NCBI GenBank assembly: GCA_023402355.1
Contig: JAEXCG010000077.1
Location: forward strand, 1-31,020
DNA: 31,020 bases
Source: Bacillota bacterium
Lineage (GTDB): Bacteria; Bacillota; Clostridia; Christensenellales; Aristaeellaceae
Direction: 5' to 3'
How positions within the stretch are numbered: the stretch's first letter is position 1; each line of letters begins with the position of its first letter. A program made the translations under genes and the position numbers. Under the pieces are notes generated by a model, which ran no database searches, was not told where the DNA came from, and was given only the letters and a program-made list of their open reading frames with translations. This document shows, piece after piece, positions 15,294 through 22,121 of this stretch.

Positions 15294-16139
15294 ATGCAAT
15301 ACCTGGAAGTCGACGGTTTAACAGGCATACCCGATACGTACAGGGAGCTGCTTACCCAGTGTACAGCAAATCTAAAACATAAAGAAATCCTCCTGGTCGT
15401 CCTGTACTTCATGTCGGATCTAGACGACAGCCAGCACACGCATGATAACATTGAAAAAAACATGCGAAAAATTTTTACGAGGGATAACTATCATGATTAC
15501 GCCGCCTCAAACATTCGGGGGCTTTTCAACGCAGAGACCCAAAGTGTAAATCAGGGACGGCTAAAGGAAAATCAGCGACTTTGGCTCAATGTATCAGAAG
15601 GTCACTGGCGAAACAGTGTCCTTGGAAACGAAGCGGCGAAGCGTATTCTGGACGCGCTGGAAATCGATCTTGTAAATCGCGAAGACGGGCGGCAAGCGCG
15701 GGTGATTCGGCAAGAAATTCAGCGGATAGAAAGGAATCTCAATGCCCTAGAGGGTAAGGAGAGGGAGCAACTCAGGAAGACACGGGTTAATCAGGGGATC
15801 TTTCGGGAAAAGCTCCTTCGAAGCGGCAGTTGCTGTCGAATTTGCTCGCTAAAAAGAAAGGATCTACTGATTGCCAGCCATATCAAGGCCTGGGCCGCCA
15901 GCACGGGAAAGGAAAAGCTGGATGTGGATAACGGGCTGCTTCTGTGTCCTGCACATGACGCGCTCTTTGATAAGCATCTTATTTCCTTTCAGGACGACGG
16001 AAAAATTGTGATTTCCCGTCATCTAGCGAAAGAGGACATGGCGCTGCTCAACATAAGCCCGGACATACAAATTGAAGTCACGGACGGCAACCGAAAATAC
16101 CTGCGTCATCACCTTGCAATCCTGGAAGCGCAGGAATAA
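15294..16139 (+). CDS. HNH endonuclease domain protein, lone and AT-rich
   Basis: A 281-residue protein with a C-terminal HNH_2-type nuclease domain. CCRICS (Cys181/Cys184) and LLLCPAH (Cys218/His221) form the likely structural zinc site. ASHIKAW (His196) and DVDNGLLL (Asn213) form the metal-finger active site, followed by HDALFDKHLISF. The N-terminal 175 residues are helical and charged, with LKHKEILLVVLYFMSD and a coiled-coil-like region at about 135-165 (RQEIQRIERNLNALEGKERE); this may bind DNA or a partner. The domain layout is that of HNH restriction-type enzymes, but no methylase or specificity gene is adjacent. The gene and flanks are clearly richer in A/T than the rest of the window, suggesting horizontal transfer. 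ATG at 15294 follows GGAAG. Confidence 0.85.
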   Translation: MQYLEVDGLTGIPDTYRELLTQCTANLKHKEILLVVLYFMSDLDDSQHTHDNIEKNMRKIFTRDNYHDYAASNIRGLFNAETQSVNQGRLKENQRLWLNVSEGHWRNSVLGNEAAKRILDALEIDLVNREDGRQARVIRQEIQRIERNLNALEGKEREQLRKTRVNQGIFREKLLRSGSCCRICSLKRKDLLIASHIKAWAASTGKEKLDVDNGLLLCPAHDALFDKHLISFQDDGKIVISRHLAKEDMALLNISPDIQIEVTDGNRKYLRHHLAILEAQE

Positions 16140-16143
16140 GGTA

Positions 16144-16174
16144 AGGCTATGCTTTCATTCAGGAAGCATAGCCT
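16144..16174 (+). terminator. Hairpin terminator after the HNH gene
   Basis: A perfect 11-bp stem, 16144-16154 with 16164-16174, around nine bases. Only a weak ATATTTG tail follows. It begins five bases after the stop codon. Confidence 0.65.
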
Positions 16175-16200
16175 ATATTTGAATAAACTATTGGACCCCT

Positions 16201-17229
16201 TTACAGCATCGTCTCCCCCACCTCGAACAGCTCCTCGGGCACGTCCTTAGAGTAGCGCGCGACCTTCTTTAAGATCGCCTCCGCGCGCGCCCCCCGCACG
16301 GGCACGGGCTGAAAGTCCTGCTCGTCGCCCGTCGCGTCGGAGATGCGGCAGGGAATGAGCTTGATGGAGGTGAGGCGCGCGCCCTCCTCCGCCTTTTCCG
16401 CGGTGATCTGCACGATCATCGTGTCCCAGTCCGGCGGGTTGATGTTCCCGCCGAAGCAGAAGTTGCCCAGACTGTAGAAGATCGGCACGCCCTCGTAGAT
16501 CTCGATCCCCTGCAGGATGTGCGGGTGATGGCCCACGATCACGTCCGCGCCGCCGCGCACCAGCTTGTGCGCGATGCGCTTTTGCTCGATGTTCTGCTCC
16601 TTTTCGTACTCGATGCCCCAGTGCAGGGAGACGATCACCAGGTCGCACCCGTCCTTCTTCGCCTGCTTGATCTCGCCCAGCAGCCCCGATAGGCCGTCCA
16701 GCTTGGGGGCCGCGCGGCTGAGCAGCGCGACGCGCAGCTCGCCGCCCACCTCCACGTAGGCGGGCCGCTTGGTGCCGCAGTAGACGATGTCCTGCGCGTC
16801 CAGCGCGCGCAGGGTGTCCTCATACCCCGCCACGCCGTAGTCGTGCGAGTGGTTGTTGGCGGTGTTGACCGCCTCGATGTTGCCCAGCGGCAGAATTTCC
16901 GCGTACGCGGGCGGCGCGGAAAACACGCACCTCTTGTCGGCTCCCTGCCGGCCGGTCGTGAAGGCGTTTTCCAGGTTCACCAGCGTCAGGTCGTCCGCCC
17001 CGAAGATGTCGCGCACGGCGAGGAAAGGCCAGTCGAAGCCCGCCTCCCCGATGCGCTTCACGAAGTGCTCCGCCCGCCCCTCCAGACCGCGGTTCGTGCC
17101 CAGCGTGCAGTCCCCCGCAAACGAGATGCGCACCTGCGCGTCCGCCGTGGCGGGCGCGAGCAGCAGGCAAAGCGCAAGCAGAAGTTCGCCGAGGGCGGCG
17201 CGCCGCTTCTTTTCTTTCTTCCATCGCAT
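16201..17229 (-). CDS. CapA-family (poly-gamma-glutamate capsule type) metallophosphatase-like protein
   Basis: A 342-residue exported protein of the CapA/PgsA family. The signal peptide ends near residue 31 (ADA). The calcineurin-like metal-binding motifs appear in order: ISFAGDCTLGTN (Asp40), LTLVNLENAFT, NTANNHSHDYG, VIVSLHWGIEYE, and ADVIVGHHPHILQGIE, followed by IFYSLGNFCFGG. Family members take part in capsule or wall-polymer handling, for example poly-gamma-glutamate export in Bacillus, but no capBC-like ligase is nearby, so a capsule role is not shown. No lipobox; the protein is probably secreted. ATG at 17229 follows GGAGGGG. It diverges from the DUF368 undecaprenyl-phosphate carrier gene, which hints at a shared envelope role. 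Confidence 0.92.
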   Translation of the reverse strand: MRWKKEKKRRAALGELLLALCLLLAPATADAQVRISFAGDCTLGTNRGLEGRAEHFVKRIGEAGFDWPFLAVRDIFGADDLTLVNLENAFTTGRQGADKRCVFSAPPAYAEILPLGNIEAVNTANNHSHDYGVAGYEDTLRALDAQDIVYCGTKRPAYVEVGGELRVALLSRAAPKLDGLSGLLGEIKQAKKDGCDLVIVSLHWGIEYEKEQNIEQKRIAHKLVRGGADVIVGHHPHILQGIEIYEGVPIFYSLGNFCFGGNINPPDWDTMIVQITAEKAEEGARLTSIKLIPCRISDATGDEQDFQPVPVRGARAEAILKKVARYSKDVPEELFEVGETML

Positions 17230-17330
17230 GCAGCGACCCCTCCTTCGGCGCTTTGCGCGTTTCTACCTATAAGATGTAAAGAAAGGCCAAAACGTTTCAC
17301 CCTTTTCGTCTTTATTTTTATTTACACCTG

Positions 17331-17359
17331 TGGACAGCCGGTTTTCCGTTTGTTATCAT
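17331..17359 (+). promoter_or_regulatory. Promoter of the DUF368 gene
   Basis: TGGACA (17331-17336), 17 bp, TATCAT (17354-17359). The start codon is 31 bases downstream. Confidence 0.6.
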
Positions 17360-17390
17360 GGATTTTATCTTGTTGATCGGGAGGAAAACC

Positions 17391-18245
17391 ATGCAAAAAG
17401 AAACCTGGACGACGGTGCTGAAGGGCGTCTGCGTCGGCGGCTCGATGACCGTGCCGGGCGTCAGCGGCGGCTCCATGGCCATGATTCTGGGCATATACGA
17501 CCGGCTGATCGCCTCGATCAGCTCGCTTTCAAAGGACTTTCGGGGAAACCTGTCGTTTCTTCTGCGCTTCCTGCTGGGCAGCGCGCTGGGCATGGCGCTC
17601 TTTGCCAATCCCCTGCTGGCGCTCATCGAGCGCTGCCCCCGCCCCATGCTCTTCTTCTTCATCGGCGCGGTGGCGGGCGGCGTGCCGATGATCCTGAAAA
17701 AAGCGCAGGTGCGCTCTCTGAGCGCGCAGACCGTGCTCTGCCCGCTCGCCGGGGCCGCCTGCGTGCTGGCGCTCTCGCTCCTGCCGGAGGGCCTCTTTCA
17801 GGCGCAGGCGGGGCTCGCGGGGCTGCTGCTCGAGGTCGCGGCCGGCGTCGTCGCCGCCGTCGCACTCGTGCTGCCGGGCATCAGCGTGTCGTACATGCTG
17901 CTCATGATGGGGCTGTACGACCGGGTGCTCCAAAACATCGCGGCCTTCAACATCCTGGCGCTGCTGCCGCTGGCCGCGGGCCTCGTCCTCGGCATCCTCG
18001 CGACCACCCGCACGCTGGAGCGCGCGATGAACCGCTTCCCCCGGCCGACCTACCTGCTGATCCTCGGCTTCGTCCTGGGCTCCGTGGCCGAGGTCTTTCC
18101 GGGGCTTCCCGTGGGCGCCGCGGAATGGGTGATCTGCCCGCTGATGGCCGCGGGCGGCTACTGCGCCATCGCCCTCATGACGCGCGGCAGTCAGGCGCGA
18201 ACCGCGCGGAGCGGCGCAGGGCGCGAACCCGTCATAGGACGATGA
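17391..18245 (+). CDS. popT: DUF368 family undecaprenyl-phosphate transporter (PopT-like)
   Basis: A 284-residue membrane protein with about eight helices. The family signature lies near the N-terminus, GGSMTVPGVSGGSMAMILG, followed by IYDRLIASI. A diverged second copy appears at residues 160-185, LPGISVSYMLLMMGLYDRVL, showing an internal duplication as in inverted-repeat transporters. DUF368 (PopT) proteins recycle undecaprenyl phosphate across the membrane for wall and capsule synthesis; this is established for family members, not for this gene. ATG at 17391 is preceded by GGGAGG at six bases; an ATG 33 bases upstream overlaps the promoter and is rejected. A 205-bp stretch to the next gene contains only the VOC promoter. 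Confidence 0.9.
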   Translation: MQKETWTTVLKGVCVGGSMTVPGVSGGSMAMILGIYDRLIASISSLSKDFRGNLSFLLRFLLGSALGMALFANPLLALIERCPRPMLFFFIGAVAGGVPMILKKAQVRSLSAQTVLCPLAGAACVLALSLLPEGLFQAQAGLAGLLLEVAAGVVAAVALVLPGISVSYMLLMMGLYDRVLQNIAAFNILALLPLAAGLVLGILATTRTLERAMNRFPRPTYLLILGFVLGSVAEVFPGLPVGAAEWVICPLMAAGGYCAIALMTRGSQARTARSGAGREPVIGR

Positions 18246-18362
18246 CCGGCGCCGAAGAACGCCCCCTTTGACGCAGCTTTACAAAGAAGCGCGGCCCCGG
18301 CTAAGCGGCGCCGCTTTCAATCCTGCCGCAAGGCGTGACGACGGCCCATAGGCGCGGACGTC

Positions 18363-18391
18363 TTGACAAAGCCCGCATTTTCCGTTAAAGT
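18363..18391 (+). promoter_or_regulatory. Promoter of the VOC-family gene
   Basis: TTGACA (18363-18368), 17 bp, TAAAGT (18386-18391). Confidence 0.65.
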
Positions 18392-18451
18392 AGTGAAAAG
18401 CCGAACAGACGTGAACACCGGCAAAAAGACGGATGCGGAGGGCCTTTCGCC

Positions 18452-18877
18452 ATGGAGAACGAGCTCAAGATCAAACTGTACGCCTTTACGATGGACTGCA
18501 GGGACCCGCAGGAGCTGGCGAAGTTCTACGCGGCCCTTCTGGGCTGGGACATCCCGTTCTGCGACGGGGACTGGGCTTGCGTCGGCGCGCCGGGCGCGCA
18601 GCAGGGCGCGTACCCCGGCATCATGTTTCAGCGAAACGACGCGTATCAGCCGCCCGTGTGGCCGGAGGAGCCGGGCGCGCAGCAGCAGATGGCGCATCTG
18701 GACCTCGCGGTAAACGACCTGGAAAAAGCCGCCGAGCACGCGCTCCGCTGCGGCGCAAGCGTCGCGCAAACGCAGTTTTCAGACGATTGGCGGGTCATGC
18801 TCGACCCCGCCGGGCACCCCTTCTGCCTGTGCCCGATGAAAGCCGTCCTCGAAAGCCAGCACTTCGCGCTGCGATAA
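18452..18877 (+). CDS. VOC-superfamily glyoxalase-like protein
   Basis: A 141-residue small cytoplasmic protein of the vicinal oxygen chelate superfamily. Two beta-alpha-beta-beta-beta units are visible: the first from LYAFTMDCRDPQELAKFYAA to YPGIMFQRND, the second from AHLDLAVNDLEKAAEHALRC to MLDPAGHPFCLC. The second half keeps the HLDLAV His and the LDPAGHPF pattern of the Glyoxalase_6 type. Such proteins may be dioxygenases, isomerases, fosfomycin-type resistance enzymes or binding proteins, and the reaction cannot be assigned. ATG at 18452 follows GGAGGG. Monocistronic with its own promoter and a bidirectional terminator. Confidence 0.88.
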   Translation: MENELKIKLYAFTMDCRDPQELAKFYAALLGWDIPFCDGDWACVGAPGAQQGAYPGIMFQRNDAYQPPVWPEEPGAQQQMAHLDLAVNDLEKAAEHALRCGASVAQTQFSDDWRVMLDPAGHPFCLCPMKAVLESQHFALR

Positions 18878-18891
18878 TTTCATTTTCTAAC

Positions 18892-18930
18892 GCAAAAGGA
18901 CGGCCCGCATATCGCAGGCCGTCCTTTTGC
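18892..18930. terminator. Bidirectional intrinsic terminator
   Basis: A perfect 14-bp stem pairs 18892-18905 with 18917-18930. Its outer arms AAAA/TTTT supply a T-run on either strand. It lies between the convergent VOC and ABC permease genes. Confidence 0.85.
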
Positions 18931-18947
18931 TGAAAGCATTCGTCCGC

Positions 18948-19601
18948 TCAGTACTCCTTCCGCTCTAAAAGGCGCACGGACACAAGGCAGGAGCCGCCGA
19001 ACGCCAGGGCGGCGAGCACCGCAAAGAGCGCGAGCAGCGCGTAGAAGCGCAGGTTGCTCATCCGGTCGGGCACGCTGAGCGCGTTGGCGGCAACGCAGTA
19101 GGCGGCGATCAGGCCGACCGCCGCGGCGATCGAGATCAAAAGCGCCGCGTCGCTGCGCTCCGCGCCCAGCGCGTAGTGCAGCGGAAAGAAGCACGCGCCC
19201 ATGAGCAGGCAGCCGCAGAGCCCGAACGCCGTCATGGACCAGAAGTCCCGCAGGCCCGGATAGAAGTACAGGTTGCCGTGCAGCAGCACCGTCACCCCGG
19301 TGAAGGCGACCGCGAGCGCCGTGCCGCAAAGCGCGGACGCGAGGAAGCCCGCGTAATGCGAAAGGGCGATCTGCCGCCGCCGGACGGGCAGCGTCAGCAG
19401 ATAGCGGGCCCACTTGCCCTCCCGGCGCAGCGGGGCCACGTACGCCAGGGAAAGCCCCGCCGCCGAAAAGAGCAGCAGCGCGCCCAGCAGCGTCCCGTTC
19501 CCGCTGACGCAAAGGCCCAAACCCAGCGCGAGGAGCAGCAGCGCGATGATCTTCCCGTTTCCAAGGCACGCGTAGAAGTCGTTTTTCAGTAGACCGTTCA
19601 T
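18948..19601 (-). CDS. ABC-2 type transporter permease
   Basis: A 217-residue membrane protein with about six helices. It begins MNGLLKNDFYACLGNGK and continues LLLLALGLGLCVSGNGT, with a cytoplasmic loop PLRREGKWARYLLTLPVRRR that matches the ABC2_membrane_5 family, where a similar loop couples to the ATPase. The last residues, SVRLLERKEY, are cytoplasmic, as is typical for the family. The ATG at 19601 overlaps the stop of the ATPase gene by four bases, so the two are translationally coupled. It is the membrane half of a YtrBC-like exporter. Substrate unknown; related GntR-controlled systems respond to cell-wall stress. Confidence 0.85.
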   Translation of the reverse strand: MNGLLKNDFYACLGNGKIIALLLLALGLGLCVSGNGTLLGALLLFSAAGLSLAYVAPLRREGKWARYLLTLPVRRRQIALSHYAGFLASALCGTALAVAFTGVTVLLHGNLYFYPGLRDFWSMTAFGLCGCLLMGACFFPLHYALGAERSDAALLISIAAAVGLIAAYCVAANALSVPDRMSNLRFYALLALFAVLAALAFGGSCLVSVRLLERKEY

Positions 19602-20461
19602 CGCTTTTCTCCCCTCGTGAGCAGCAGCAGAATTTCGTCGATGTCCGCCGCGTCCGCGACGACGCCCGGATATTTGCGCGCGGCGGCCTCGCGGTCGCGC
19701 ACGAGCACGTCCGTCTGGTAGTCCCGCCTGCGGCTGGCGAGCACGTCCCCCGGGTCGAGCGCCGCAAACTGCTCCGCCCCGCAGCGAAGCACGCCGTAGC
19801 GGTAGAGCAGCTCGTCCTTGCGCTCCGTGAGCAGCACGCGGCCGCCGTGGATGAAGACGATGTGGTCCGCGATGCGCGCGAGGTCGCTGGTGATGTGCGA
19901 GGACATCAGGATCGCGTGCGTCTCGTCCTGCACGAAGTCAAGCAGCGTATCGAGCATCTCGTCGCGCAGGATGGGGTCGAGCCCGCCGGTCGCCTCGTCC
20001 AGAATCAGCAGCTCCGGATGGTGCGCCAGCGCCGCCGCGATCGAGAGCTTCATCGTCATGCCCCGCGAGTACGCGCCGATCCGGCATCCCGGGGGCAGGC
20101 CCAGCGCCTGAAGCTGCGCGCGGTACAGGGCGTCGTCCCAGCGCGCGTACACGCCGCGCAGGATCTTGCCCAGCGTCTGCGCCGTCAGGTAGGCGGGCAG
20201 GGTGTCCCCGTCGTACACGACGCCGATGCGCTCGCGCAGCGCCGTGTCCGCGTCCGTCATCTCCTGCCCGAAGAGGCGCACCGCGCCGCCGTCCCTTTGC
20301 AGCGTGCCGAGGATGCAGCCGATCGTCGTCGTCTTGCCCGCGCCGTTCGCGCCCACAAAGCCCACGATTGCGCCGTAGGGCACCGAAAAGGACACGCCGT
20401 CCAGCAAAAAGCCGTCCCGGTAGCGCTTGCGCACGCCCTCAAGTTCGAGTATGGATTCCAT
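19598..20461 (-). CDS. ABC transporter ATP-binding protein
   Basis: A 287-residue nucleotide-binding subunit. Walker A is GANGAGKT (residues 37-44), Walker B is LLILDEATGGLDP and the H-loop is SSHIT. The signature loop is YSRGM rather than LSGGQ, as in the BcrA/YtrB-like ABC-2 exporters. The C-terminal 70 residues (GVLRCGAEQFAALDPGD, EILLLLTRGEKR) form a small accessory domain. The start is the ATG at 20461, six bases after AGGAGG; an ATG 15 bases upstream contains part of that site and is rejected. It overlaps the end of gntR by 23 bases and the permease start by four, so the three genes form one operon. Confidence 0.93.
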   Translation of the reverse strand: MESILELEGVRKRYRDGFLLDGVSFSVPYGAIVGFVGANGAGKTTTIGCILGTLQRDGGAVRLFGQEMTDADTALRERIGVVYDGDTLPAYLTAQTLGKILRGVYARWDDALYRAQLQALGLPPGCRIGAYSRGMTMKLSIAAALAHHPELLILDEATGGLDPILRDEMLDTLLDFVQDETHAILMSSHITSDLARIADHIVFIHGGRVLLTERKDELLYRYGVLRCGAEQFAALDPGDVLASRRRDYQTDVLVRDREAAARKYPGVVADAADIDEILLLLTRGEKR

Positions 20462-20834
20462 CTTCGTCCTCCTCATAAAAAATTGCGAGCAGCTCGCAGA
20501 GCTTTTCCGCCGGTATGCCGCTCTCTCGCCCGATTTGGGCCGCCGCCCGCAGGTGTTCCTCCGCCTGCCGCTGGCGCTCCTCCTGATAAAAGTCCAGGTT
20601 CTGCCTGGCGATGAAGCTGCCGCGCCCCACCGTCGTCTCGATGAAGCCGTCCCGCTGGAGGTCCTCGTACGCCCGCTGCACGGTGATAACGCTGATGTGC
20701 AGCGACTTGGCCAGCGCGCGCATGGAGGGAATCGCCTCGCCCGCGCGCAGCTCGCCGCTCATGACCATCGCCTTGATCTGCGAGGTGATCTGCTCGTAGA
20801 TGGGCTTTCCGCTGTTGCTGATGATGATGTCCAA
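20439..20834 (-). CDS. GntR-family regulator, YtrA subfamily
   Basis: A 131-residue repressor. The N-terminal winged helix starts with SGKPIYEQITSQIKAMVMSG, then ELRAGEAIPSMRALAKSLHI, SVITVQRAYEDLQRDGFIET and VGRGSFIA. Only about 50 residues follow the DNA-binding domain, too short for a FadR or HutC ligand domain; this is the hallmark of the YtrA subfamily, whose members sit before ABC transporter genes. The start is TTG at 20834, with GGGAG about ten bases upstream. It probably represses its own operon through the GTAC palindromes that overlap the transcription start. The inducer is unknown; cell-wall antibiotics act on relatives. Confidence 0.92.
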   Translation of the reverse strand: MDIIISNSGKPIYEQITSQIKAMVMSGELRAGEAIPSMRALAKSLHISVITVQRAYEDLQRDGFIETTVGRGSFIARQNLDFYQEERQRQAEEHLRAAAQIGRESGIPAEKLCELLAIFYEEDEDGIHTRT

Positions 20835-20858
20835 AGCGCATCCGCTCCCGGCTCATAT

Positions 20859-20906
20859 TGTACTTATTGTACATGTACATTATAGTCATTCATCCGCGTC
20901 TGTCAA
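20859..20906 (-). promoter_or_regulatory. Consensus promoter and palindromic operator of the GntR-ABC operon
   Basis: On the minus strand TTGACA (20906-20901), 16 bp, TATAAT (20884-20879), both perfect. Next to the -10 box lies the 12-bp perfect palindrome TGTACATGTACA (20868-20879). Overlapping it is a second inverted repeat TGTAC-5 bp-GTACA (20859-20873). A regulator bound here would cover the transcription start, as expected for YtrA-type autorepression. Confidence 0.75.
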
Positions 20907-20939
20907 CCCCCAACGTGCGGCAAGCGCCGTTTATTTTAT

Positions 20940-20968
20940 TTGCCCTCGCCCGCGCGCGGTGCTATACT
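20940..20968 (+). promoter_or_regulatory. Promoter of the membrane protein-HD-transglutaminase operon
   Basis: TTGCCC (20940-20945), 17 bp, TATACT (20963-20968). It diverges from the GntR promoter 33 bp away. Confidence 0.55.
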
Positions 20969-21016
20969 GAAAGAAACGGCGGCCCTTAAATGGGCCGCGT
21001 GAAGGGCGGCGAGTCC

Positions 21017-21490
21017 ATGCTGGGGCACCTTGGTTTTTCCTACGTCGGCCTCCTCTTCCTGCTCGCGCTGATGCTGCCCAACCTGCTCTGGGCCAGGCGC
21101 CCGCCCAAAGGCTACAGCGCCGCGGGGGAAAACCGGGTTCTCCTGTGCTTTGAGCGGGCGGGCGAGGTGTCCGCGAGCTGCTTTGCCGTGATCTTTTCGG
21201 ACTTCAACCCGCAGGGGCTGTCCCCCTGGACCGCCTGGCTCGCCGCGGCCGTCCTGCTCATGGTTTTCTATGAGCTCTGGTGGGTTCGCTACTTTCGCGG
21301 CGGTTGCACGCTCGCGGACTTCTACGGCAGCTTTCTGCGCATCCCCGTCGCGGGGGCCACGCTGCCCGTCGCCGCGTTCTTCCTGCTCGGCGTCTACGGC
21401 CGGGTGATCTGGCTGATGCTCGCCGCCGTGATCCTCGGCATCGGGCATATCGGCATCCACCTGCAGCATCGAAGGGAGCTGTTACGATGA
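21017..21490 (+). CDS. Conserved hypothetical integral membrane protein
   Basis: A 157-residue protein with about five membrane helices. It begins MLGHLGFSYVGLLFLLALML and has the charged loop ERAGEVSASCFAVIFSDFNP, then YELWWVRYFRGG, DFYGSFLRIPVAGATLPVAA and GIGHIGIHLQHRRE. The pattern looks like a conserved Firmicutes membrane protein of unknown function, but I cannot name the family. ATG at 21017 is preceded by AAGGGCGG; an upstream ATG at 20990 has no site. Its stop overlaps the start of the HD-domain gene (ATGA), so the genes are coupled. Confidence 0.75.
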   Translation: MLGHLGFSYVGLLFLLALMLPNLLWARRPPKGYSAAGENRVLLCFERAGEVSASCFAVIFSDFNPQGLSPWTAWLAAAVLLMVFYELWWVRYFRGGCTLADFYGSFLRIPVAGATLPVAAFFLLGVYGRVIWLMLAAVILGIGHIGIHLQHRRELLR

Positions 21491-22096
21491 CGGAATGCTT
21501 GCCCACGCGAAAGGAGGCGGAGGCGCTCCTTTCCTGGGCGGAGGGGCAGAACCCCGGCCCCTGGGCGGACCACAGCCGCACCGCCGCCCGCGCGGCGGAG
21601 ACGATCGCTGCCGCCTGCGGCATGGACGCGCAGCGCGCCTATGTGCTGGGGCTGCTGCACGACGTGGGGCGCTTCGAGGGGGTCAGCGCCATGCACCACA
21701 TCGTCGCGGGGCACGCGCTGCTTTCCGCGCGCGGCTACCCCGCCTGTGCGCGCGTGAGCCTGACGCACTCCTTCCCCCTACCGCAGATCGAGGCGTACAG
21801 CGGCCGCCGGGACGACTGCACGGAGGCGGAGGCGGCCCTCGTCCGCGAGGCGCTGAACACCGCGATGGACGGCTACGACCGGCTGATCCAGCTCTGCGAC
21901 GCGCTCGCGCTGCCGCAGGGCGTGTGCCTGCTGGACGTGCGGCTGCTGGACGTCGCGCGCCGCCACGGGCTAAACGACTACACGCTGCCCAAGTGGGAAG
22001 GCCTGCTTCGCCCTCAAGGGCGATTTCGACCGCCTGTGCGGGCAAAACCTGTACGATCTGTTTTACGACGAGATCCGGAAGGTCAGCTTCCGGTGA
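21487..22096 (+). pseudogene. HD-domain hydrolase gene with one-base frameshift near its end
   Basis: A small metal-dependent phosphohydrolase-type protein. The first 172 residues have the HD pattern: WADHSRTA (His29), GLLHDVGRFEG (His58-Asp59), IVAGHAL (His76) and LTHSFP (His94). After KWE the frame slips. The current frame reads LLRPQGRFRPPVRAKP to a stop at 22107. Removing one G from GG at 22000-22001 restores ALKGDFDRLCGQNLYDLFYD and ends at 22096, giving 202 residues. The restored tail matches the LYDLFYDEI ending seen in related HD proteins, and the span of 610 bases is one more than a multiple of three. The core is intact, so a product may still be active. Substrate is unknown. It lies between the membrane protein and the transglutaminase gene in one operon. 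Confidence 0.75.
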
Positions 22097-22121
22097 GACA
22101 CAAATGACGGGAGGCATCTGT

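Noticed and set aside
21990..22010. Programmed frameshift in the HD gene
   Set aside because: No slippery heptamer or downstream stem was found; a simple one-base insertion or sequencing error is more likely.
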